Positions 8,498 through 15,348 of a stretch of DNA of 64,000 nucleotides are shown piece after piece; position 1 is the first letter of the stretch, and every line of letters starts with the position of its first letter. The notes under the pieces are model-generated. The model was given only the letters and a program-made list of their open reading frames with translations. It searched no databases and was not told where the DNA came from. This DNA is from Nitrospirota bacterium (GTDB lineage Bacteria; Nitrospirota; Thermodesulfovibrionia; Thermodesulfovibrionales; Magnetobacteriaceae). Both the position numbers and the translations under genes were made by a program. The stretch lies in assembly GCA_015233015.1 (NCBI GenBank), contig JADFYO010000006.1, positions 31,264 to 95,263 of the forward strand. Direction: 5' to 3'.

Positions 8498-10774
8498 TTA
8501 CCTGTCTTCCGTAAGGGTCTCATATGTGAAGTCAATCTTGCCTGATATTAGATCAATTGAAACCTTGCCGCCTTTTTGAAGCCTGCCAAAGAGTATCTCC
8601 TCAGAGAGAGGGGTTTTTATCTCTGTCTGGATTACCCTGCCCAGAGGACGGGCGCCGTAGCGTCTGTCATAACCTTTCTCGGCCAGCCGCTGCCTTGCCT
8701 CGTCTGACAGGGTTATCGATACCCTCTTCTTTTGGAGCTGCCCGATGAGTTCCCCTATGAATTTATCCACCACCAGGAGCATGATCTCGTGGTTTAACGG
8801 GTTAAAGTGTATAGTGTCGTCGAGGCGGTTTCTGAACTCGGGGCTGAATAGCCTGTTCAGGGCGTCTTTTCCCTTCGATGCGGTATCTTTGGTCCTGTCG
8901 CCAAAGCCAATTGTGTTTCTGTCCATTTCCTGAGAACCGGCGTTTGAGGTCATAATCACTATGACATTGCGAAAGTCGGCCTTCTTCCCGTTGTTGTCCG
9001 TCAGAGTTGCGTAGTCCATTATCTGAAGGAGGATGTTAAAGACATCGGGGTGCGCCTTTTCTATCTCGTCAAACAGGACGACGCAGTATGGGGTCTTTCT
9101 GATTGCGTCGGTAAGAAGCCCGCCCTGTTCAAATCCCACATAGCCGGGGGGTGAGCCGATTAGCCTGGCAACGGTGTGCTTTTCCATGTATTCACTCATA
9201 TCGAAGCGCAGGAAATTTATTCCCAGCGCCTCGGCTAACTGCTTGGCAATCTCTGTTTTCCCCACACCCGTGGGGCCGGTAAAGAGAAACGAGCCTGTTG
9301 GTTTGTCGATAGAACCAAGCCCGGCGCGAGAGCGCTTTATCGCGGTTACAAGGGAGTTAATCGCGCCGTCCTGCCCGAAGACTTTGGCTTTCAGGCCGGT
9401 TTCGAGGGTCTTTAACTTATCTGACTCAGAGACGGTTACGCTCCTTACGGGGATTTTTGCGATTTTTGAGATAACGCGTTCTATCTCAAGCGGTCCGACC
9501 GTGTGATGGCCCGGGGAGTTCAGCTTCATATATGCCCCCGCCTCGTCTATTACGTCTATTGCCTTATCGGGCAGGAATTTATCATTAATATATTTCGCCG
9601 ATAGTTCAGATGCGGTTCTTAGTGCCTTTGACGTATATTTTACGTTATGAAATTTCTCATAATGTGATTTCAGTCCGCCTAATATCTTGTATGTCTCGTC
9701 TATCGAGGGTTCGGCCAGCTCTATTTTCTGAAACCGTCTCGAGAGTGCCCTGTCCTTGTCGAAATAATTCTTGTACTCTTCGTATGTGGTTGCCCCAATG
9801 CAGCGCAGCTTGCCTGAGTTAAGGGCTGGCTTCAGGATGTTTGAGGCGTCCAGCGAGCCGCCGCTTGTGGCACCCGCCCCAATAACCGTGTGTATTTCAT
9901 CTATGAAGAGGACGGCGTTTTTCATCTTTTTCAACGCCTCGATAGTGGCCTTCAGGCGTGCCTCAAACTCCCCGCGAAACTTCGTTCCCGCTATCAGCCC
10001 GCCCATATCCAGAAGGAACAGTTTTGTGTTTTTCAGAGGCTCTGCCACCTCCTGCTGGTATATCTTAAGCGCGAGACCCTCGACGATTGCCGTTTTACCA
10101 ACGCCGGGTTCGCCCACGAAGACGGGATTGTTTTTCTTGCGTCTGCTCAGTATCTGTATCATTCGCTGAAGCTCTGGCTCCCTGCCCACGATTGGGTCTA
10201 TCTCTCCCTTTGATGCCTTGTCTATCAGGTTTACCGTAAATTGCTTTAATGGTTGGTGCTGTGGTCTGCTTGCGGGGCAGGATGCCCCATTTTCAGGGTT
10301 TTCCTCATTTTCCGGGTTATCAGGGTCATCTGTCGATGGGCTTACCTTTGATATGCCGTGCGATATGAAGTTGAGGATGTCAAGTTTGGAGATATGTTCT
10401 TTTTTCAGGAAATAGACCGCATAGGAGTCGGTCTCGATAAAAATCGACGCAAGCAGGTCCCCCGCATCCACCTCCACCTTGCCGGAGGACTGTATGTGCA
10501 TGAGCGCTCGCTGCAACACCCTGTGAAAGCCCACCGTCGGCTGCGGGAATTCGTCCTTTTCCTCAGATATCTTAGGAATCTTCTCTCCGAAGAAATCCCT
10601 CAGCATGAGCTTTAATTTATCTACGTTACCACCGCAGCTCGTTATAATTTCTATACCCTTTTCGTCGTGCAGGACTGCAAACAGTATATGCTCTATTGAC
10701 AGGTACTCGTGGTGCCTGCCCTTGGCCTCTCTGATAGTTGCCTCGAGGCTGATTTCAAGTTCCTTATTTATCAT
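8498..10774 (-). CDS. clpA: ATP-dependent Clp protease ATP-binding subunit ClpA
   Basis: AAA+ unfoldase that feeds substrates to ClpP. The 758 residues show an N-terminal Clp repeat domain, then two AAA+ modules: first Walker A GEPGVGKTAIVEG with VLFIDEIHTVIGAG; second Walker A TGPTGVGKTEIAKQLA with VLFDEIEKAHPDV. The absence of a long middle coiled coil and the adjacent clpS mark it as ClpA rather than ClpB or ClpC. A short acidic Asp/Glu/Pro-rich linker (about residues 145-160) follows the N-domain. It is 26 bases downstream of clpS and abuts aat. Confidence 0.97.
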   Translation of the reverse strand: MINKELEISLEATIREAKGRHHEYLSIEHILFAVLHDEKGIEIITSCGGNVDKLKLMLRDFFGEKIPKISEEKDEFPQPTVGFHRVLQRALMHIQSSGKVEVDAGDLLASIFIETDSYAVYFLKKEHISKLDILNFISHGISKVSPSTDDPDNPENEENPENGASCPASRPQHQPLKQFTVNLIDKASKGEIDPIVGREPELQRMIQILSRRKKNNPVFVGEPGVGKTAIVEGLALKIYQQEVAEPLKNTKLFLLDMGGLIAGTKFRGEFEARLKATIEALKKMKNAVLFIDEIHTVIGAGATSGGSLDASNILKPALNSGKLRCIGATTYEEYKNYFDKDRALSRRFQKIELAEPSIDETYKILGGLKSHYEKFHNVKYTSKALRTASELSAKYINDKFLPDKAIDVIDEAGAYMKLNSPGHHTVGPLEIERVISKIAKIPVRSVTVSESDKLKTLETGLKAKVFGQDGAINSLVTAIKRSRAGLGSIDKPTGSFLFTGPTGVGKTEIAKQLAEALGINFLRFDMSEYMEKHTVARLIGSPPGYVGFEQGGLLTDAIRKTPYCVVLFDEIEKAHPDVFNILLQIMDYATLTDNNGKKADFRNVIVIMTSNAGSQEMDRNTIGFGDRTKDTASKGKDALNRLFSPEFRNRLDDTIHFNPLNHEIMLLVVDKFIGELIGQLQKKRVSITLSDEARQRLAEKGYDRRYGARPLGRVIQTEIKTPLSEEILFGRLQKGGKVSIDLISGKIDFTYETLTEDR

Positions 10775-10800
10775 AGTTTATCCCGTAGTTGTCCCGTCGG

Positions 10801-11124
10801 CTATTCCTCTTCCATCATGCACATCAGAGGAAAATCGTTTTTCTCGGCCAGCTCGCGCACGCGGGCCACCTTCGTCTCGGCAATATCTCTTGTATAAACG
10901 CCGCAAAGGCCGGAGCCTTGCTTATGCACATGCAGCATAATCTGAGTTGCCTCAGCCCCGGTCTTGTGAAATATCGTCTCAAGCACGCTTACAACAAAAT
11001 CCATCGTTGTGTAGTCGTCATTTAAAAGATACACCTTGAACATCGGCGGCAGCTTCAGCTTGCTCGCGGTCATGTCCTCAAACATCTCTCTGAATTTTCG
11101 TTCAGCCATACCTCTATTATTCAA
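10801..11124 (-). CDS. clpS: ATP-dependent Clp protease adaptor ClpS
   Basis: N-recognin that binds destabilising N-terminal residues and delivers them to ClpA. The 107 residues include the conserved core FKVYLLNDDYTTMDFVVSVLETIF and the His-containing VHKQGSGLCGVYTRDIAETK. It is the first gene of the minus-strand clpS-clpA-aat cluster. The upstream 11125-11265 region contains the remnant of a hicB-like gene. Confidence 0.97.
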   Translation of the reverse strand: MNNRGMAERKFREMFEDMTASKLKLPPMFKVYLLNDDYTTMDFVVSVLETIFHKTGAEATQIMLHVHKQGSGLCGVYTRDIAETKVARVRELAEKNDFPLMCMMEEE

Positions 11125-11179
11125 AAAAACATAGAATTAAGTAAAGAGCTAAATTAAAGAGATTTGAGGTCTGAAAGCG

Positions 11180-11236
11180 TTAATCCGATAGTTCCTTTTC
11201 TATTGCCATCAAAACGAGTTGATTCAGCCAAACTCC
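11180..11236 (-). pseudogene. remnant of a HicB-type antitoxin C-terminus
   Basis: On the minus strand this reads G-V-W-L-N-Q-L-V-L-M-A-I-E-K-E-L-S-D-stop, nearly identical to the last 18 residues of the intact hicB ending at 11899 (GVSLNQFVLMAIEKELSD). The shared DNA, including the downstream GGTCTGAAAGCG, extends over about 70 bases. It is a fragment with no upstream gene, left beside the Uma2 gene, so a hicB copy was probably disrupted or duplicated here. Confidence 0.75.
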
Positions 11237-11265
11237 ATGTATATATATAATAACGCAGAAGGATT

Positions 11266-11799
11266 TCAATCCTCAAAAATGTCTTTGATATTGATTTGCA
11301 GTCCATCGATAACCTTAGACGTAACCATGCCCTCACCTTCAGCATAGGAATAGAGCTCATACTTGCCGTCTTCGATAGTTAAGATTTCAAGCATTTTAAG
11401 CTCAGGGATGACTATCCAGTATTCATGGACACCATACTTTTCATAGAGCTCTTTCTTTATGTCGGTATCCCGGCGGTATGTACCGGTCGACACGATTTCA
11501 CAAACCATATCCGGCACGCCTCTGATCCAATCCTGAATAATCGCTGTGTTTTTTTTCCTGATAAACAATATGTCAGGCTGAACCCTGTTAATCCCTTCCT
11601 CTAAGATTACGTCAAGAGGAGAGAAAAATAACTCTCCCAAGCTATTGGCCTCAACATGCCGGTCTATTGCTCTATCTAGCTTTTTTGCTATCCTCTGGTG
11701 TTTACTTAATGGGCTTGGCGACATAAATTCCTCTCCGTTGATTATCTCCGTTAAATCAAAATCCTGTCCAAGTGGCCGTTCAAGTATATGCGTTTCCAT
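11266..11799 (-). CDS. Uma2 family (DUF820) PD-(D/E)XK endonuclease-like protein
   Basis: Protein of the Uma2/DUF820 family, 177 residues, with a predicted restriction-endonuclease fold. The core is visible: VQPDILFIRKK (Asp of the motif), then VCEIVSTGTYRRDTDIKKELYEKYGVHEYWIV, in which Glu and the later Lys fill the PD-(D/E)XK positions. The family is very common, often multicopy, in cyanobacteria and some environmental phyla; its role is unsettled. Pieces of its 3' end recur at 47527-47622 and about 46596-46619, so related copies once stood there. It lies between a hicB fragment and an intact hicBA pair. Confidence 0.88.
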   Translation of the reverse strand: METHILERPLGQDFDLTEIINGEEFMSPSPLSKHQRIAKKLDRAIDRHVEANSLGELFFSPLDVILEEGINRVQPDILFIRKKNTAIIQDWIRGVPDMVCEIVSTGTYRRDTDIKKELYEKYGVHEYWIVIPELKMLEILTIEDGKYELYSYAEGEGMVTSKVIDGLQINIKDIFED

Positions 11800-11898
11800 A
11801 ATGATATTCTACTACCGGGCATAGGGATTTGTCTATGACTGATTTCTAAAGAGTCGGCGTCAGAAATGTTTTGTTTATGATAGGGAGGTCTGAAAGCG

Positions 11899-12234
11899 TT
11901 AATCCGATAGTTCCTTTTCTATCGCCATTAAAACAAATTGATTAAGCGAGACACCCATTATTTTTGCCTTCATGGCTGCTTTTTTATGCAAATCTGGATT
12001 GATTCTGACATTAAAGCTGCCTTTGTATGATTTCCCGGGTTCTTTTCCTACCTCTTTGCAAAGCTCAAGATAGTCATCCACAGCCTCATGAAAATTTGTT
12101 ATCAGCTCTTCAACCGTTGACCCCTCATAAGAAACGAGATCGTTAATGCCTTCTATTTTTCCGTGAAACACCATATCCTCTTCACTAAACCAGACAGAAC
12201 CTATCAATCCTTTCTGAGTAATAATGTTCTTCAT
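11899..12234 (-). CDS. hicB: HicB family antitoxin
   Basis: Antitoxin partner of HicA. The N-terminal half is the HicB partial RNase-H-like fold (FHGKIEGINDLVSYEGSTVEELITNFHEAVDDYLELC) and the C-terminal half a ribbon-helix-helix (SFNVRINPDLHKKAAMKAKIMGVSLNQFVLMAIEKEL) that would bind the operator. I start at the ATG at 12234, preceded by a G-run about 6 bases upstream. An in-frame start at 12267 would overlap hicA by 32 bases. The toxin gene ends one base upstream, giving the usual hicA-hicB order. Confidence 0.9.
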   Translation of the reverse strand: MKNIITQKGLIGSVWFSEEDMVFHGKIEGINDLVSYEGSTVEELITNFHEAVDDYLELCKEVGKEPGKSYKGSFNVRINPDLHKKAAMKAKIMGVSLNQFVLMAIEKELSD

Positions 12235-12235
12235 T

Positions 12236-12490
12236 TCAAACCCCCATTTCTTTAAGAGAATTAACAATATCCGTTATCTGATAAGGTTTTAAGCTCTGCC
12301 CGGGATGCGGCTTGTGAAGTCTCAGTATATGTTTCGTTTTTGAATTTTTAAAAGCCGCCCGTGAGCCGCTTGTCCTGCCGCATAGAGCCTTATCATATCC
12401 GTAATGTTTCAAAAGAACTACAAGCTCATCGAAGGTAAAATCCTTTGGCTTCGAAATCAATCTATCTATGAGCTTGCTGACTTTACCCAT
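12236..12490 (-). CDS. hicA: HicA family toxin
   Basis: mRNA interferase of the HicA family, 84 residues, with a double-stranded-RNA-binding-like fold. Family landmarks: FDELVVLLKHYGYDKA, SGSRAAFKNSK, and the catalytic His region ILRLHKPHPGQSLKPYQITDIVNSL. It is the first gene of the pair and is followed directly by hicB. The promoter is expected in the AT-rich 12491-12560 stretch, where hicB would autoregulate; I see no clear operator. Confidence 0.9.
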   Translation of the reverse strand: MGKVSKLIDRLISKPKDFTFDELVVLLKHYGYDKALCGRTSGSRAAFKNSKTKHILRLHKPHPGQSLKPYQITDIVNSLKEMGV

Positions 12491-12639
12491 TAGATGATTA
12501 TAACAGATTTATTAAATTATTGCAACTGATATATAGTTGCAAGATGCTGTCAATCCTCTAAGATTACATCTTAGCTGAAAAGCTCTTCACAGAGTGAAAT
12601 ACATATGTGAAAACAGTCTCTGCACAGATAATGATTATA

Positions 12640-12648
12640 TGCTATAAT
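12640..12648 (+). promoter_or_regulatory. extended -10 promoter giving a leaderless carbamoyltransferase transcript
   Basis: TGCTATAAT is a perfect extended -10 box. Only 7 bases separate it from the ATG at 12656, which places transcription start at or next to the ATG. There is no Shine-Dalgarno. No good -35 is visible, as often with extended -10 promoters. Confidence 0.6.
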
Positions 12649-12655
12649 TACGGGC

Positions 12656-14539
12656 ATGATAGTTTTAGGGATTTCGGCGTATTATCACGACGCTGCCGCC
12701 GCACTACTTGTTGACGGCGTTATAGCCGCCGCGGCGCACGAGGAACGCTTTACACGTAAAAAGCACGATTCGTCCTTTCCCATACACGCCGTCGAGTTCT
12801 GTCTCGACTACGGCGGCCTCACACTTTCAAAGCTCGACTGCGTCATATTCTACGACAAGCCCATATTGAAGTTCGAGCGTCTGCTTGAGACATACTACGC
12901 ATGTGCCCCTAAGGGTTTTAGGTCGTTTCTCCAGGCAATTCCCGTGTGGATTAAAGAAAAACTCTTTCTGAGGAAGCTTATTCGCGACGAGCTTACCCCT
13001 CTGGCCCAAATAGATGCCTTCGACATGGATAATTTAAAGCTCCTGTTTTCGGAGCATCACCTGTCTCACGCGGCCAGTGCCTTCTTCCCGTCGCCTTTTG
13101 ACGAGGCCGCTATACTTACCATTGACGGTGTTGGAGAGTGGGCAACCGCCTCGATAAGTCACGGCAAGGGAAGTAATATTACGATGCTTAAAGAGATGAA
13201 ATTCCCCCATTCGCTTGGTCTCCTTTACTCCGCCTTTACATACTATCTCGGCTTTAAGGTAAACTCCGGCGAATATAAACTCATGGGCCTCGCCCCATAC
13301 GGAAGGCACGGCTCACTCGATGTAAAAAGATACATGGACATCATCTATGGCAATATAATCGAACTCAAAGAGGACGGCTCGGTATGGCTTAATCAGGATT
13401 ATTTCAGATACGCGACAGACCTCACGATGGTCGATGACCTGAAGTGGGAAGGGCTGTTTGGATTCCCGCGAAGGCTGCCGGAGGGGGAGCTAAAGCAGTG
13501 TCACTGCGATCTCGCGCTGGCAATTCAGCAGATAACAGAAGACGCGGTTATTAAGATGGGAAAGACGGCACGCACTCTCACCGGCTCGAAAAACCTTGCA
13601 ATGGCCGGAGGCGTGGCGCTTAACTGTGTTGCAAACACTAAACTTGCCCTCGCCGGTGTATTCGACAATATCTGGGTACAGCCGGCGGCGGGAGACGCTG
13701 GAGGCGCCCTCGGAGCGGCCTATGCCGCGTATTATATGTACGGCGAAGGCCAAAGGACTGCACACGGCACTGTGGATATTGCTGACGACGCAATGCAGGG
13801 GACATACCTCGGCCCTGAGTTCAGCGCGATTGACATTGGAAAGACTGCAAGGAAATATAACGCCCCTTATGCTTATTTCAACGACTTTGACTCTGTGGCA
13901 GAAATAACGGCAGACCTGCTTTCCCGCGGCAACGTAATCGGCTGGTTTCAGGGGAAAATGGAGTGGGGGCCGCGCTCCCTCGGCAACAGAAGCATCATCG
14001 GCGACGCCCGCGACACTGAAATGCAAAAGAGGCTCAATCTGAAAATCAAATTCAGAGAGAGCTTCAGGCCGTTCGCCCCGTCAGTATTGTTTGAGGACAT
14101 GCCGGACTATTTCACGACAACGACCGCGTCCCCGTACATGCTCTTCATAGCCGATGTGGTACGTGAAAGGACTAATCCAAGACCGGATAACTATAACCGG
14201 CTTTCTATAAAAGAAAAACTCTATCACGTTCGTTCGGACTTGCCCGCAATAACGCACCTCGATTACTCGGCAAGGATTCAATCGGTGCATAGAAAAACTA
14301 ATCCCCGCTATCATAAACTTATAAGCAAGTTCAAAGAGAAGACCGGCTATGGCGTAATAGTAAATACGAGTTTTAACGTGCGCGGGGAGCCGATTGTCTG
14401 CACCCCGGAAGACGCGTATAGGTGTTTTATGAGAACGGAGATGGATTATCTGGTGATGGAGAATTTTATTTTTGACAAAAAAGACCAGAGGCCCTGGCAT
14501 GAGGAAAGGGATTGGAAAGAGGAATTCGGACTTGATTAG
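12656..14539 (+). CDS. carbamoyltransferase, NodU/CmcH family
   Basis: O-carbamoyltransferase using carbamoyl phosphate and ATP, 627 residues. The N-terminal Kae1/YgjD-like half begins in the canonical way (ILGISAYYHDAAAAL-type) and has metal-binding His residues in SEHHLSHAASAFFPSPFD, then ILTIDGVGEWAT. The C-terminal half has the YrdC-like signature GWFQGKMEWGPRSLGNRSI and VNTSFNVRGEPIVCTPEDA. It is followed by DUF5989 and SxtJ genes, a trio named after the saxitoxin cluster but widespread among bacteria, often with exopolysaccharide genes. The acceptor is unknown. A repeat element separates it from its partners. Confidence 0.92.
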   Translation: MIVLGISAYYHDAAAALLVDGVIAAAAHEERFTRKKHDSSFPIHAVEFCLDYGGLTLSKLDCVIFYDKPILKFERLLETYYACAPKGFRSFLQAIPVWIKEKLFLRKLIRDELTPLAQIDAFDMDNLKLLFSEHHLSHAASAFFPSPFDEAAILTIDGVGEWATASISHGKGSNITMLKEMKFPHSLGLLYSAFTYYLGFKVNSGEYKLMGLAPYGRHGSLDVKRYMDIIYGNIIELKEDGSVWLNQDYFRYATDLTMVDDLKWEGLFGFPRRLPEGELKQCHCDLALAIQQITEDAVIKMGKTARTLTGSKNLAMAGGVALNCVANTKLALAGVFDNIWVQPAAGDAGGALGAAYAAYYMYGEGQRTAHGTVDIADDAMQGTYLGPEFSAIDIGKTARKYNAPYAYFNDFDSVAEITADLLSRGNVIGWFQGKMEWGPRSLGNRSIIGDARDTEMQKRLNLKIKFRESFRPFAPSVLFEDMPDYFTTTTASPYMLFIADVVRERTNPRPDNYNRLSIKEKLYHVRSDLPAITHLDYSARIQSVHRKTNPRYHKLISKFKEKTGYGVIVNTSFNVRGEPIVCTPEDAYRCFMRTEMDYLVMENFIFDKKDQRPWHEERDWKEEFGLD

Positions 14540-14541
14540 TG

Positions 14542-14733
14542 TTATACTACGTTGCAGCCGTAGAAGTAACAATAGAAGTAACAATAGAAGTAACAATTAT
14601 CCTGTTAAAAGAATCATCCTGAGCTTGTCGAAGGATTACCGATTTATGGGGAAATGCGAAGTAACGGAACATCCTTCGACAAGCTCAGGATGATTCAAAT
14701 CTTCTTACTTCTATGAACGCATGTTGGTATTAG
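14542..14733. repeat. MITE-like palindromic repeat, copy 2
   Basis: Begins 2 bases after the carbamoyltransferase stop. Perfect 26-base inverted arms at 14611-14636 and 14671-14696 carry GAGCTTGTCGAAGG, where copy 1 has GAGCCTGTCGAAGG; both arms changed together, keeping the stem. The left end holds three tandem AGTAACAAT units, the right end TTACTTCTATGAACGC, matching the left end of copy 1 in inverse. Outer flank is GGTATTAG. Confidence 0.7.
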
Positions 14734-14773
14734 TGTCAGGTTGATTATTTTTTTGCAGGAGGTTCTTCGTTAA

Positions 14774-14923
14774 ATGGGTATTATAAAGGAGCTTTGGGAT
14801 TTTCTGAAGGTCAGGAAAAAGTGGTGGCTTCTGCCTATGATCTTAGTGCTGCTATTGATGGGCCTGTTGATAGTGTTTGCCGGCGGCTCAGCGGTAGCGC
14901 CGTTTATTTACACACTATTTTAA
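14774..14923 (+). CDS. DUF5989 family small membrane protein
   Basis: A 49-residue protein with one membrane span: a charged amphipathic start (MGIIKELWDFLKVRKKWW), then a long hydrophobic segment (LLPMILVLLLMGLLIVFAGG) and a short polar tail ending in APFIYTLF. This pattern is typical of DUF5989 (SxtJ-associated) proteins found between carbamoyltransferase and SxtJ genes. An AGGAGG lies about 10 bases before the ATG. SxtJ starts 4 bases after its stop codon. Function unknown; presumably a membrane partner. Confidence 0.82.
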   Translation: MGIIKELWDFLKVRKKWWLLPMILVLLLMGLLIVFAGGSAVAPFIYTLF

Positions 14924-14927
14924 ACCT

Positions 14928-15296
14928 ATGAAAACGAAAACAGATACTCAAAAGACGATAAATGTGCTGGTACTGGCGGGCATAGCGGGGTTCATTCTTT
15001 TCGGCAAGGGATGGCTCATGTGGATGGCCTTTGTGCTGATGGTGCTGAATGTGTTTGTGGAGCCTGTGGCAAGGACTGTTGCCGGGGCGTGGATGAAATT
15101 CGCTGAAGTTATAGGTCAGGTTAACTCTAAAGTTCTGCTTTCCATGGCCTTTTATCTTGTGTTGACGCCGCTTTCTGTCCTCTATCGTATATTTAATAAG
15201 GAGCTTGTCTGGCACTTTAAGGCCAAAGGGCGCAAGACAGTTTTCGATGACGTAAAGGAACCGTACTCAAAAAAGACATTCGAGAGGCAGTGGTGA
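14928..15296 (+). CDS. SxtJ family membrane protein
   Basis: A 122-residue membrane protein of the SxtJ family. Two hydrophobic segments lie near the N-terminus (VLVLAGIAGFILFG and LMWMAFVLMVLNVFV), a third at LLSMAFYLVLTPLSVLY, and the C-terminus is charged and cytosolic-looking (KKTFERQW). It follows DUF5989 by 4 bases and so is translationally linked to it. The trio with the carbamoyltransferase is conserved but its biochemical role is not established. Confidence 0.82.
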   Translation: MKTKTDTQKTINVLVLAGIAGFILFGKGWLMWMAFVLMVLNVFVEPVARTVAGAWMKFAEVIGQVNSKVLLSMAFYLVLTPLSVLYRIFNKELVWHFKAKGRKTVFDDVKEPYSKKTFERQW

Positions 15297-15312
15297 CCCT
15301 ACGCTGCCGTTA

Positions 15313-15342
15313 TTGTATAAACAGCGGTATTTGTTCTAAAAT
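15313..15342 (+). promoter_or_regulatory. sigma70-like promoter for the kinase gene, leaderless
   Basis: TTGTAT at 15313-15318 and TAAAAT at 15337-15342, spaced by 18 bases. The -10 ends 6 bases before the ATG at 15349, so the transcript would start at the ATG. No Shine-Dalgarno is present. Confidence 0.5.
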
Positions 15343-15348
15343 TATCGA

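Noticed and set aside
11154..11360. Minus-strand 68-residue frame
   Set aside because: Overlaps the Uma2 gene in another frame and only mixes its tail with the hicB fragment; no homology in that frame.
14560..14700. Tandem AGTAACAAT units as a CRISPR or VNTR locus
   Set aside because: They belong to the end of a MITE-like element; three short units only.
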